Shown: positions 1 to 7,928, counted from the stretch's first letter. The stretch: 34,118 bases of DNA from a bacterium (GCA_021779255.1 JAJYBC010000006.1:1-34118); one strand, 5' to 3'. A program made the numbers and translations. The notes: generated from the letters alone by a model not told the origin.

Positions 1-116
1 CCTCATTTTATACATAATAAAAACAAAATCGTAAATAAATTGAAGATATCGAAAATTTGGTGTTTACTATTTGTAATTGTTTGTTTGTGTTTTTTTATTA
101 TATTATTTTTTTATTC

Positions 117-203
117 TCTTTTTCTGGCTTTTTATTTTTTTTCGAGTGGAGAAGTCACCCTGCCGGGGGCACACTCTCAAAAAAATAAAAAGCCAGAAAA
201 AGA
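117..203 (-). repeat. Core-sharing long hairpin, copy 1 (reverse orientation)
   Basis: The arms 117-141 and 179-203 are perfectly complementary over 25 bp. A 2x2 mismatch follows, then a 5-bp inner stem (144-148 with 172-176). The enclosed core, read on the minus strand, is TGCC-CCC-GGCA (a 4-bp mini-hairpin) followed by GGGTGACTTCTC. The same core occurs at 874-896 and 29879-29901, but the outer stem here is unrelated to the stems of those copies. There is no U-tract after either arm, so it does not look like an intrinsic terminator. It ends 65 nt upstream of the deaminase-like gene. Confidence 0.9.
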
Positions 204-268
204 TTTTACAAAAGTCTAATTAGTTAATAAAAAACTGAGAAGAGCCTTAAACAAATTACTAAACTATT

Positions 269-808
269 ATGGTTTTAGGAGTAGATAAATTGTTAAAATT
301 AGTTAAAGAAAAAAAACTAGTAGAGGATCTCTGCCAAAGAGAACTGGAAAATCCGGAAGGAGCCGGTTTTGACCTACGCTTAGGTGAAATTCACACTCTA
401 AAAGGTGAGGGATTTTTAGGCATTGAAAATCGTAATACTCCTGATTTGGAAAAAGTAGCAGAATATAAAGAAGGATCGGAAGAATTTTTTGAATTAGTCC
501 CAAACAAATATTACTTGGTTACTACGATGGAGAAAGTTAATCTACCGGAAAATTTAATCGCTTTTGTCGTCTCTCGAACCACTCTTTTTCGCTCCGGTAT
601 CGCTCTTTTCAACGGAGCCGTTTCTCCCGGTTATCAAGGTAAATTGACTTTTGCCTTGTGCAATTTGGGAGGAGAAAAGATTAAAATTGCCCTTGGAGCT
701 AGAATTATTCACATTACTTTTCAAGAAGTCAAAGGAGAAACTCATCTTTACCGTGGTCAATGGCAGGGAGGCAGAGTAACAACCGAAGGAGAGGAGAAAC
801 AAGTATAA
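269..808 (+). CDS. dCTP deaminase/dUTPase-fold protein, possibly altered active site
   Basis: This 179-aa protein has the trimeric dUTPase/dCTP deaminase fold. Family enzymes deaminate dCTP to dUTP, or hydrolyse dUTP, for dTMP synthesis. Visible family signatures are GAGFDLRLG (residues 31-39), SRTTLFRSG (102-110), SPGYQGKLTFALCN (119-132) and a C-terminal YRGQWQGG (161-168), which matches the usual deaminase tail. The length is close to normal for the family. By manual alignment with E. coli Dcd, the general-base glutamate (E138) falls on Ala129 and the first active-site serine is Thr104. The dUTPase catalytic aspartate is also absent (VSP instead of VID). The nucleotide fold is clear, but the exact activity is uncertain. 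The ATG at 269 has no Shine-Dalgarno sequence. Confidence 0.75.
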   Translation: MVLGVDKLLKLVKEKKLVEDLCQRELENPEGAGFDLRLGEIHTLKGEGFLGIENRNTPDLEKVAEYKEGSEEFFELVPNKYYLVTTMEKVNLPENLIAFVVSRTTLFRSGIALFNGAVSPGYQGKLTFALCNLGGEKIKIALGARIIHITFQEVKGETHLYRGQWQGGRVTTEGEEKQV

Positions 809-840
809 TTTAAAACTTAAACTTAGCTAAATAATTTTTT

Positions 841-929
841 CAGTACTTTTTGACTGTACTTTTACTTTTAGTGTGCCCCCGGCAGGGTGACTTCTCCACT
901 AAAAGTAAAAGTACAGTCAAAAAGTACTG
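841..929 (+). repeat. Core-sharing long hairpin, copy 2
   Basis: The arms 841-873 and 897-929 are perfectly complementary over 33 bp and enclose a 23-nt loop (874-896). The loop consists of TGCC-CCC-GGCA and then GGGTGACTTCTC. Pairing continues imperfectly outward (TAAATAA 828-834 with TTATTTA 933-939). The core is the same as at 145-175 (reverse) and 29875-29905, while the stem sequence is unique to this site. A 13-bp direct repeat AAACTTAAACTTA flanks the element at 813-825 and 941-953. The structure ends 23 nt before the murA start codon. Confidence 0.93.
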
Positions 930-952
930 AGGTTATTTATAAACTTAAACTT

Positions 953-2221
953 ATGGAAAATTTAAACAACCATTTTGTTATTCAAAAATCCAATCGTGTC
1001 GGAGGCGAAATCGCTGTCAAAGGCGCTAAAAACCACGCTCTCAAAATGCTAGCGGCAGCCGTCTTAACCGAAGAAGAGGTTGAGATTTTTAACGTACCTC
1101 GGATTGAAGACATTAAGCGTAAAGAGGAATTGTTGGAAATGATCGGTGTAAAAATCACCCGACGAAAAAAAAGTGTCGTTGTTAACGCCAAAGATATTAA
1201 AACTACTAAATTAGATTCCGAAAAATCAAGCACTATTCGCACTTCTATTGTTCTAGCTGGGGCTCTCTTGGGTCGTTTCGGTCGAGTTAGTTTTTATCAT
1301 CCGGGAGGTTGTGTTTTGGGAAAAAGACCGGTGGATATTTTTCTTCTTGGTTTTCAAAAATTGGGAGCTAAACTTACTTACAAGAACGATTTTATCAACA
1401 TAACGACTAAAAATGATCGTTTAACGGGAGGTGAATTTTTCTTTCGTCGTATTAGCGTCACGGGCACCGAAACTTTAATTCTCGCCTCCGTTTTAGCCCA
1501 GGGAGTAACTATCTTGAAAAACGTCGCTCAAGAACCGGAAATTGTGGCTCTGGTTAATTTTCTTAACTCTTGTGGCGCGCAAATTCAAGGTGCGGGAACA
1601 CCTGTAATTACTGTTAGAGGTGTTAAAAAACTTCATGGAGGTAAATGTCAAATTATTCCCGACCGCATTGAAATGGGTACTTTTGCTATTTTAGGAGCTC
1701 TTCACAAAGCTAAATTAAAAATTACCAACTGCGATCCTTCTTTAATTGAAGCCCTGATCGAAAGGTTGGAAAAGGCGGGTGCCAAATTCAAAATCGGTAA
1801 AAATTATCTTGAATGTTTGCCTTTTAAAAAACTTTTGGCCACCGATGTTATTACTCATGAATATCCCGGTTTTGCTACTGACTATCAACCTCCTTATAGC
1901 GTTTTAATGACGCAGGCAGAAGGTCAAAGTCTCGTTCATGATCCTATTTTTGAAGGTCGTCTTTTTTTCGCTGATAATTTGGTTCAAATGGGTGCTCAAA
2001 TTATTATGTGCGATCCTCATCGTATCGTTATCCAAGGTCCGACTCAACTAAACGGCAAAAAGTTAGCCAGCCCCGATATTCGAGCCGGCATTGCTTTAGT
2101 TTTAGCCGGATCCATTGCCGAAGGAGAAACCGTGATTGACAATATTTATCAAATCGATCGCGGCTACGAAAAAATCGATGAAAGACTCCAAAAAATCGGT
2201 GTTAAAATTAAGAGAATTTAA
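953..2221 (+). CDS. murA: UDP-N-acetylglucosamine 1-carboxyvinyltransferase
   Basis: MurA transfers enolpyruvate from PEP to UDP-GlcNAc, the first committed cytoplasmic step of peptidoglycan synthesis. The 422-aa protein has the family hallmarks: VKGAKNHAL near residues 22-30 (substrate lysine and asparagine), the catalytic-loop cysteine in GGCVLGKRPVD (Cys120), FATDYQPP in the second lobe (Asp general base) and DIRAGIALVLAG near the C-terminus. I place the start at the ATG at 953 because MENLNNHFVIQKS matches the usual MurA N-terminus. The in-frame GTG further upstream (887) lies inside the hairpin loop and would add an implausible leader. There is no Shine-Dalgarno sequence. The Cys form should be sensitive to fosfomycin (family knowledge). 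mraY lies about 25 kb away on the other strand. Confidence 0.96.
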   Translation: MENLNNHFVIQKSNRVGGEIAVKGAKNHALKMLAAAVLTEEEVEIFNVPRIEDIKRKEELLEMIGVKITRRKKSVVVNAKDIKTTKLDSEKSSTIRTSIVLAGALLGRFGRVSFYHPGGCVLGKRPVDIFLLGFQKLGAKLTYKNDFINITTKNDRLTGGEFFFRRISVTGTETLILASVLAQGVTILKNVAQEPEIVALVNFLNSCGAQIQGAGTPVITVRGVKKLHGGKCQIIPDRIEMGTFAILGALHKAKLKITNCDPSLIEALIERLEKAGAKFKIGKNYLECLPFKKLLATDVITHEYPGFATDYQPPYSVLMTQAEGQSLVHDPIFEGRLFFADNLVQMGAQIIMCDPHRIVIQGPTQLNGKKLASPDIRAGIALVLAGSIAEGETVIDNIYQIDRGYEKIDERLQKIGVKIKRI

Positions 2222-2267
2222 AAACTTATTCTCGCAAAAGCAAGAATTTAAAAATTAAAAGATTTTT

Positions 2268-2852
2268 ATGTTTTCAAGAAACGCCTTAAAAAAAATTTGC
2301 TCACTTCTGCTGCTACCCGCTTTAGTCCTTTTAATCTTGCCATTTCCTACTTTCGCAATCGACAATTTGCTCCCTTTTAACAGCATTAAAGAATGGATTA
2401 TGAGCATCATTAATAATTTGCTCTACATCGTGGCGGGAGTAACCGTTGTAGTTATTATTATTGCGGGAATTATGTATATTTTTTCCGGCGCTAACTCAGG
2501 CATGGCTGAAAAAGCTAAGAAAGCCCTTATGGGAGCAGTTTTAGGTTTTGCTATCGTTGTCGGCGCTCAAATTTTAATTAGTCAAGTCGGTTGCGCTTTG
2601 GGTTGGAAGGGGGCGGAAAATTGTGAGGGCGCTCACGGGATTATTGCTCGCACTATTACTTTTATTTTTAGTCTTTTAGCCGCTATCGGTATAGGTGGTA
2701 TTTTAGTTGGCGCCATTTTTTATTTTTCCTCCAGTGGTGAACAAAGTCAAATGGAAAAAGGCAAAAAAATCGTGGTTTCTTCACTTATTGGTACCATTAT
2801 TGCTCTTAGCGCCGCTCTTATCGTCAGACAAGTAGAAAAATTCTTTATGTAA
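2268..2852 (+). CDS. VirB2/TrbC-like double-pilin membrane protein
   Basis: This 194-aa protein begins with a signal peptide (hydrophobic residues 11-30, ending PTFA). Two similar units follow, each of two hydrophobic helices around a short charged turn. The first is residues 46-107 (IMYIFSGANSGMAEKAKKAL in the turn) and the second is 127-188 (AIFYFSSSGEQSQMEKGKKI). The helix-turn-helix pattern with a KAKK-type turn resembles T4SS/VirB2-type pilins that are frequent in CPR genomes, where single-unit forms are usual. Here two units are fused, separated by a loop with two cysteines (109 and 119). The role is inferred as an envelope or secretion-pilus component. No other T4SS gene is nearby. The ATG has no Shine-Dalgarno sequence. 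Confidence 0.6.
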   Translation: MFSRNALKKICSLLLLPALVLLILPFPTFAIDNLLPFNSIKEWIMSIINNLLYIVAGVTVVVIIIAGIMYIFSGANSGMAEKAKKALMGAVLGFAIVVGAQILISQVGCALGWKGAENCEGAHGIIARTITFIFSLLAAIGIGGILVGAIFYFSSSGEQSQMEKGKKIVVSSLIGTIIALSAALIVRQVEKFFM

Positions 2853-2892
2853 AGAAAAGGAATTTTCAATGTTTAATTTATTAAATTAATAT

Positions 2893-2922
2893 GACGGGGG
2901 CAGGTCGCAACCTGCCCGTACA
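2893..2922. repeat. Short GC-rich palindromic repeat (GTA-GGGC type)
   Basis: An 8-bp perfect stem (2898-2905 with 2910-2917) encloses the loop CGCA in a very AT-rich intergenic region. On the minus strand it begins GTACGGGC, which resembles the GTAGGGGC head of the repeats at 25385, 25464 (inverted) and 31479. There is no U-tract. It looks like a REP-type element between the pilin-like gene and rseP. Confidence 0.7.
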
Positions 2923-2981
2923 TAAAAAATTATTAATTATTATTTGAAAATTGAAAATTAGAAATTAAAAATTTTATCGTT

Positions 2982-4199
2982 ATGCTGCATATTCTCTCTG
3001 TGCTTTTCATTTTTTTTGCTCTTTTGGCTATTCTCGTTCTTACTCACGAATGGGGACATTTTGCTATGGCCCGTTGGTTAGGCATTGCCGTGGAAGAATT
3101 TGGTTTTGGTCTGCCTCCAAGAGTTATTGGCCTTGTTAAAGTCCGAAACGAAAAAAAACGACGTTACTGGAAAATTATCCGTAAAACAATCAGTCTCCAA
3201 AGATTGGCCGAGTTGAAAGAAAAAATTATTTCTCCCATCTATTCTCTTAACGCCATTCCTTTTGGTGGCTTCGTTAAAATCATCGGCGAAGATGGAGAAG
3301 AGAAAAATAATCCTCATTCTTTTGCCAATCAAACAGTCGGTCGCCGATTTTTAGTTCTCATCGCTGGTATTACCATGAATTTTTTGCTCGGTTCTCTCTT
3401 TTTTACCTTAGGTTTTATGCTAGGATTTCCGGAAATTGCTGATGACGCCACCAAAATTAAGGATCCCAAAGTTCAAATTACTTTTGTAGCTCCCACTTCA
3501 CCGGCAGAACAAGCTGGAATTGAAACGGGTGATATAATCCGATCAATCATTTTACCAAATGGAAAAACAATCAGCATCGACAAAGTTATCACTTTACAAT
3601 CCCTCGCTGAGACTTGGGCGGGTCAAAAAATAGTTGTGGAAGCTCTCCGAGGTAACGACCTTTACCGATTTAATTTAGAACCTCGCGCCAATCCTCCGAC
3701 CGATCAAGGAGCTATTGGCGTTGGTTTGGCTCGTATCGGTATTACTCAATATTCTTTTTGGGAAGCTCTTAAAATGGGGCCGACTCGTTCCGTTCAGCTG
3801 GTTTGGATTATGTTCGATTATTTTCGCGATTTGGTTACTAATTTTTTGCAAGCAAAGAAAGTCCAAGTTGAGCTTTCTGGACCAGTTGGTATCGTTGTTT
3901 TGACTAATCAAATGAAAGAAATGGGTTGGCCCTATTTAATTCAATTTGCCGGAGCCATTTCCGTTAATTTAGCTTTTATTAATTTTCTACCTTTCCCGGC
4001 TTTAGATGGCGGTCGTATTCTGTTTTTAATTCTCGAAAAGCTGAAAGGTCGTCCGATCAGCCCTAAAATCGAGAAAACGGCTCACGCTATCGGTCTTTAT
4101 TTTTTGCTTTTTTTAATGATCGTTATAACTTTTAAAGACGTTTCTCGTTTTCACGATAAATTTGCCATTCTGTTAGACAAACTCCAGTTCTGGCGTTAA
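2982..4199 (+). CDS. rseP: Site-2 membrane metalloprotease RseP
   Basis: This is an M50-family intramembrane zinc protease that cleaves transmembrane segments of regulators such as anti-sigma factors. The 405-aa protein carries HEWGH (HExxH, residues 22-26) in the first transmembrane helix. A PDZ-like domain lies in the middle (about residues 165-235, with the signature SPAEQAGIETGDII), and the third zinc-ligand motif PALDGGRI is near residues 339-346 in a late helix. Further hydrophobic segments occur at about residues 118-140 and 365-385. An extended loop of roughly 60 residues between the first helix and the conserved NAIPFGGFVK is slightly longer than in many homologues. No cognate sigma or anti-sigma gene is visible. 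The gene converges on def with a 26-bp gap. Confidence 0.93.
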   Translation: MLHILSVLFIFFALLAILVLTHEWGHFAMARWLGIAVEEFGFGLPPRVIGLVKVRNEKKRRYWKIIRKTISLQRLAELKEKIISPIYSLNAIPFGGFVKIIGEDGEEKNNPHSFANQTVGRRFLVLIAGITMNFLLGSLFFTLGFMLGFPEIADDATKIKDPKVQITFVAPTSPAEQAGIETGDIIRSIILPNGKTISIDKVITLQSLAETWAGQKIVVEALRGNDLYRFNLEPRANPPTDQGAIGVGLARIGITQYSFWEALKMGPTRSVQLVWIMFDYFRDLVTNFLQAKKVQVELSGPVGIVVLTNQMKEMGWPYLIQFAGAISVNLAFINFLPFPALDGGRILFLILEKLKGRPISPKIEKTAHAIGLYFLLFLMIVITFKDVSRFHDKFAILLDKLQFWR

Positions 4200-4225
4200 A
4201 AATATTTCCCGAAGTAAAGTATCGA

Positions 4226-4675
4226 TTATTTTCTCTCCATAAAAACTACGCCGTTCAAATGGTCTATTTCGTGTTGTAAAACTCGGGCCAGAACACCCTC
4301 CGCCTCCAACATTTTTTTTTGACCCTTTAAGCTAAAAAATTCCACTTTAATTTTTTGGGAACGAACTATAGGGAAAAAAAGATCGGGAAAAGAAAGACAA
4401 CCTTCTTCTAAAATTTCTTTCTCGGGAGAGAAAAAAGTTATTTCTGGATTGCAAAATAAACGAACTCTTTTACCCACCTTAATAACACAAATAGCCTGAT
4501 CAATATTAACCTGAGAGGCGGCTAACCCTAGACCGAGCCCCTCAAGACTTACTAGGGTTTCCCGCATATTTTTAGCTATTTTCTGCAAATCTTTGCCGAA
4601 ACTCTTAATTTTTTTTAATGGCCGAAAAAGAATCGCCGACTGCGGATCGCGATAAGTAATGATTTTCAAAGGCAT
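4226..4675 (-). CDS. def: Peptide deformylase
   Basis: Def removes the N-formyl group from nascent proteins, using a metal held by Cys and two His. All three motifs are visible in the 149-aa protein: GLGLAASQ (48-55), EGCLSFP with metal ligand Cys93, and HEIDHLNG (135-142) with both His ligands and the catalytic Glu136. The C-terminus ends soon after the last motif (VVFMERK), as in short deformylases. It lies 22 bp downstream of ftsA on the same strand and is probably co-transcribed with it. fmt, the usual partner, is about 27 kb away at 30906. No Shine-Dalgarno sequence precedes the ATG. Confidence 0.96.
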   Translation of the reverse strand: MPLKIITYRDPQSAILFRPLKKIKSFGKDLQKIAKNMRETLVSLEGLGLGLAASQVNIDQAICVIKVGKRVRLFCNPEITFFSPEKEILEEGCLSFPDLFFPIVRSQKIKVEFFSLKGQKKMLEAEGVLARVLQHEIDHLNGVVFMERK

Positions 4676-4697
4676 AAAATCGATAAAATTAAATTTA

Positions 4698-5999
4698 TTA
4701 TGGTAAGAAAGTCTTAAACCATTCTTTGATTTTGTCTACTGTTTGAGAAGAATCGGAAAATCCTTTGCCTTTGGCAGGAAGAGAGAAAGGAAGGCCGACA
4801 GAAATAGCGCCCTTGACTTTTTCCCAAATATTACCGCCTGAACGTATTTTTTCTTGATTAACCGAAAGCAAAAGACCAACTACCACCGCAAAAGCGGGAT
4901 CGTCCAGTGATTCGCTCATCCCTTCCATTTTTACAGGAAAACCAATCTGAGCGGGCAACAATAAAATCTTTTTGGCCAAATCAACAATTCCCGGTAATTT
5001 AGCTCCACCACCAGTGAAAACTACACCGGCGGGAAGCATTCCGTCTCTCTTAATTTTTTTCAGTTCTTTATTAATTAAACGGAAAATTTCTTCCATTCGA
5101 GCCTCGATAATTTCGGCAATTTCTTTAGCTTTGATATTACCTTCCTCACTTTTACTAATTTTAGACAAATTAATCTCTTTTTTGGCGGAAATATCTTTGG
5201 AAACCGCAAAGCCGTATTCTAATTTAACTTTTTCCGCTACTTCAATAGAGGTTTTAAGAACAATGGCAATATCGTTAGTAATATGCCCAGCGCCGATAGG
5301 TAAAGAAGAAGTAAAAATCAATTGATCTTCCTCATAAACGGCCAAGTCGGTCGTACCCATTCCAATATTAATTAAAGCTACTCCTAATTCTTTCTGTCTG
5401 CGATTAAGTACCGCCTGAGCAGCTGCCAAGGGCGAAGCGACGACATCTTCAATTTCAATTCCGGCTTGATTTACACACTTCCCTAAATTACGAATAAAAG
5501 GAGTTGATCCAGTGATAATTAAAGCATCTAATTCGAGACTCGATCCGTTCATTCCAATCGGATCGGGGATATCTGATTGATTGTCTAAGGAAAAACTTTT
5601 CGGAACCACGTGAATAATCTCCCGATTAGCAAAATTTTCTCGTGAAATAATCGATTCAGCTGTGCTAATAGCTCGATTAACATCTTCCGGACCAACTTCA
5701 CCATCCGGTCGGCTAACGGAAATTTTACTGCGAGCCGGATGAGCTAAAACATGACTGCCACCAATATTAATGATAGCTCTTTCAACGGGCACTCCCGCTA
5801 CTCTTTCGGCTGTTTCCACGGCTTTATTAATAGCCACAGCCGTATCTTCAATATTCACCACTACTCCCTTGCGAAGACCAGTACAAGCATTTTTACTGAC
5901 ACTCAAAACCCTCCAACGATTTTCTTCTTTGGTGGCTACTACTAGACGAATCTGGCTTGATCCGATATCTAATCCCACAACTACATCGCTACTTTTCAT
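4698..5999 (-). CDS. ftsA: Cell division protein FtsA
   Basis: FtsA is an actin-like ATPase that anchors FtsZ to the membrane. The 433-aa protein starts VVVGLDIGSSQIRLVVA (phosphate-1 motif of the actin/Hsp70 fold), followed by the FtsA-specific SHV/1C subdomain (about 85-165). LINIGMGTTDLAVY (phosphate-2, near 209-222) and VVFTGGGAKLPGI (adenosine motif) come later. A Ser/Gly-rich linker leads to a C-terminal amphipathic helix KIKEWFKTFLP, the expected membrane-targeting sequence. ftsZ is not in the window; def follows instead, which is an unusual neighbour. The ATG at 5999 has no Shine-Dalgarno sequence. Confidence 0.94.
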   Translation of the reverse strand: MKSSDVVVGLDIGSSQIRLVVATKEENRWRVLSVSKNACTGLRKGVVVNIEDTAVAINKAVETAERVAGVPVERAIINIGGSHVLAHPARSKISVSRPDGEVGPEDVNRAISTAESIISRENFANREIIHVVPKSFSLDNQSDIPDPIGMNGSSLELDALIITGSTPFIRNLGKCVNQAGIEIEDVVASPLAAAQAVLNRRQKELGVALINIGMGTTDLAVYEEDQLIFTSSLPIGAGHITNDIAIVLKTSIEVAEKVKLEYGFAVSKDISAKKEINLSKISKSEEGNIKAKEIAEIIEARMEEIFRLINKELKKIKRDGMLPAGVVFTGGGAKLPGIVDLAKKILLLPAQIGFPVKMEGMSESLDDPAFAVVVGLLLSVNQEKIRSGGNIWEKVKGAISVGLPFSLPAKGKGFSDSSQTVDKIKEWFKTFLP

Positions 6000-6027
6000 T
6001 TTTTATTTTTCTAATTCAAAAAAATTG

Positions 6028-6057
6028 TCTATACGCAGAATAACAAATTTTTTACAA
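6028..6057 (-). promoter_or_regulatory. Candidate sigma-70-type promoter for ftsA-def
   Basis: Read on the minus strand, TTGTAA (6052-6057) and TATAGA (6028-6033) are separated by 18 bp. They lie about 30 bp upstream of the ftsA start, in the divergent ftsA/cca intergenic region. This is a pattern match only. Confidence 0.4.
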
Positions 6058-6087
6058 TCTGGCAAAAAAGCTCAAACAATGACTTTT

Positions 6088-6118
6088 TTGGTCATTTACT
6101 ATTCTTTTCTTTTATAAT
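6088..6118 (+). promoter_or_regulatory. Candidate promoter for cca
   Basis: A perfect TATAAT lies at 6113-6118, 30 bp before the cca start, with a weak TTGGTC (6088-6093) at a 19-bp spacing. The -10 is convincing and the -35 is poor. Confidence 0.4.
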
Positions 6119-6148
6119 AAAGTATAAAAAAATAATTAGCCAAAAATT

Positions 6149-7891
6149 ATGATCAAGAAAATTCACAAGGTTATTCCGACCGCTATTGGCCAAATTGCTC
6201 AAAAAATTGAAAAATCCAACTATCAAATTTATTTGGTCGGAGGCAGTCTTCGGGATTTATTCTTAGGTAAAAAACTGAAAGATTTTGATTTAACCACTGA
6301 CGCTAAACCAGAAGAAATTTTAGCTATTTTTCCCAACAGTTTTTATAATAATACCTTCGGCACAGTAGGCGTCAAATTTAGTCGAGAGAAGAAGCAAGAA
6401 GAAGTAGCAGAAATAACCACTTTTAGACGAGAAGGTTTCTATTCCGACCAACGTCATCCCGATTCAGTTTCTTTTACGAAAAATATTCAAGAAGACTTAG
6501 AGAGAAGAGATTTTACCATCAACGCTCTCGTTTTGGATTTAAAACAAATTAACTTGTCAAAGGACAAAAAAGAAGGGATTAATAGGCTGGAAAAAATATT
6601 AACCAAAGTTAAATTAAGCAAACAAAAAATTTCCTTCAAGCAGACTCTTTTAGCTCAAATGGAAAATTACGGTCCAGGCATTGAAGGAGAAAAGAAGAAT
6701 TTGTTAGAAGTCGCCGAAGTTCCTCAACTTGGTTCCGGATCTTATCCTCAATATGAAATTGTTACTCCCGATTTTTCCGCTATTTCCGAAAAAGAAAGAG
6801 CTGGTTTTTTAATTGATTTATATGGCGGTTTAACTGATTTAGAAAAAAGATTAATTCGAGCTGTCGGCGATCCAGATACTCGTTTTAAAGAAGACGCTCT
6901 GCGCCTCCTCCGCGCTGTTAGATTGGCAACAGAATTGGGATTTAAAATCGAAAAACGGACAGCCGAGTCTATCCGTAAAAATGCCCCTTTACTTCAAAAA
7001 ATTGCTCGCGAAAGAATTCAGGACGAACTGACTAAAATTATGTTGTCTCCTTGGCCGGCCGAAGGTATTATTCTTCTTCATCAGTTAGGCCTGCTAAAAG
7101 AATTTTTACCCGTCTTAGAAGAAGGTTATGGAGTTGAACAAAATTGGCACCACATTTACTCGGTTTTTGATCATTTAACTTTGGCCTTAAAATTTTGTTT
7201 TTCAGACGAATTACCGATTAGATTGGCCGCTCTTTTTCACGATGTCGCTAAGCCACGCGTTAAAAGAATTTTCAAAAACGGCCAAGCTACTTTTCATTTT
7301 CACGAAGTGGAAGGCGAAAAAATCGTCAGAAAAAACTTAAATTATTTACATTTTCCAGTCGAAATTATTAACGAAACCGCTCTTTTGGTTCGTTATCATA
7401 TGTTTAATTATGACCCAGCTTTACATAACGAAAGGACCGTTAGGAGAATGCTCCACCGGGTGGGCGGCCTTGAAAGAATGAACCGACTTTTAATTTTACG
7501 TATCGCCGATCGATTAGGTAGCGGCTGTAAAAAAGGAGAGGTTTATAAAATTCGTAAATTAAAATATTTAATCGAAAAAGTTTCTTCCGACCCCATCAGT
7601 CTTAAACAACTCAAAATTAACGGCCAAGATTTGATGGATCAACTTAGAATTAAGCCGGGTGTGATTATTGGCGACTTGCTTAATCTCTTGCTAGCCAAAG
7701 TTATTGATAATCCTCTTAGTAATAAAAGAGAAAAACTGCTTAAATTAGCGGAAGAAATTTGGATCGGAGAGAAAGCCAATCCCGGATCTTTAATTAAAAG
7801 AAAGGTTAAAGCTGAAAAATATTTAGAAGAAGAGAAAGAGAAACGAGATACTAATTTACAAGATAAATATTGGGTGAGAGGGGGAAGATAA
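6149..7891 (+). CDS. cca: CCA-adding tRNA nucleotidyltransferase with HD domain
   Basis: This class II nucleotidyltransferase adds or repairs the 3' CCA of tRNAs. The 580-aa protein has the catalytic head VGGSLRDLFLG (30-40) with DFDLTT (45-50, carrying the two metal-binding aspartates), RRDFTINAL (119-127) and the RNA-binding segment RFKEDALRLLRAVRLA (245-260). An HD phosphohydrolase domain (ALFHDVAKPR, near 361-370) follows. Between RRDFTINALVLD and the conserved DLYGGLTDL there is an insertion of about 85 residues (roughly 133-220), where typical enzymes need only a short loop. It is rich in Lys, Glu and Gln and I recognise nothing in it. tRNA-Tyr in this window lacks an encoded CCA and would need this enzyme. 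A palindrome begins at the stop codon. Confidence 0.92.
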   Translation: MIKKIHKVIPTAIGQIAQKIEKSNYQIYLVGGSLRDLFLGKKLKDFDLTTDAKPEEILAIFPNSFYNNTFGTVGVKFSREKKQEEVAEITTFRREGFYSDQRHPDSVSFTKNIQEDLERRDFTINALVLDLKQINLSKDKKEGINRLEKILTKVKLSKQKISFKQTLLAQMENYGPGIEGEKKNLLEVAEVPQLGSGSYPQYEIVTPDFSAISEKERAGFLIDLYGGLTDLEKRLIRAVGDPDTRFKEDALRLLRAVRLATELGFKIEKRTAESIRKNAPLLQKIARERIQDELTKIMLSPWPAEGIILLHQLGLLKEFLPVLEEGYGVEQNWHHIYSVFDHLTLALKFCFSDELPIRLAALFHDVAKPRVKRIFKNGQATFHFHEVEGEKIVRKNLNYLHFPVEIINETALLVRYHMFNYDPALHNERTVRRMLHRVGGLERMNRLLILRIADRLGSGCKKGEVYKIRKLKYLIEKVSSDPISLKQLKINGQDLMDQLRIKPGVIIGDLLNLLLAKVIDNPLSNKREKLLKLAEEIWIGEKANPGSLIKRKVKAEKYLEEEKEKRDTNLQDKYWVRGGR

Positions 7892-7928
7892 ATTTCTAAC
7901 CTGCCTACCGGTAGGCAGGTTAGAAATT
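7891..7928. repeat. 38-bp perfect palindrome directly after cca
   Basis: The sequence is identical to its own reverse complement across all 38 positions (centre 7909/7910). The inner 18 bp CTGCCTACCGGTAGGCAG is GC-rich and the outer 10 bp on each side (AATTTCTAAC and its complement) are AT-rich. It overlaps the last base of the cca stop codon. No U-tract follows immediately, although a cruciform or RNA hairpin could still protect the cca 3' end. It resembles the other core-plus-local-arm palindromes in the window. Confidence 0.9.

Noticed and set aside
117-203. The three long hairpins as intrinsic terminators or a CRISPR array
   Set aside because: No U-tracts follow the stems, they lie just upstream of genes, and the copies are kilobases apart without spacers.
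887-952. N-terminal extension of murA starting at a GTG in the hairpin loop
   Set aside because: The conserved MurA N-terminus begins at the ATG at 953, and the extension is only translated repeat. The same loop GTG is out of frame in copy 3.
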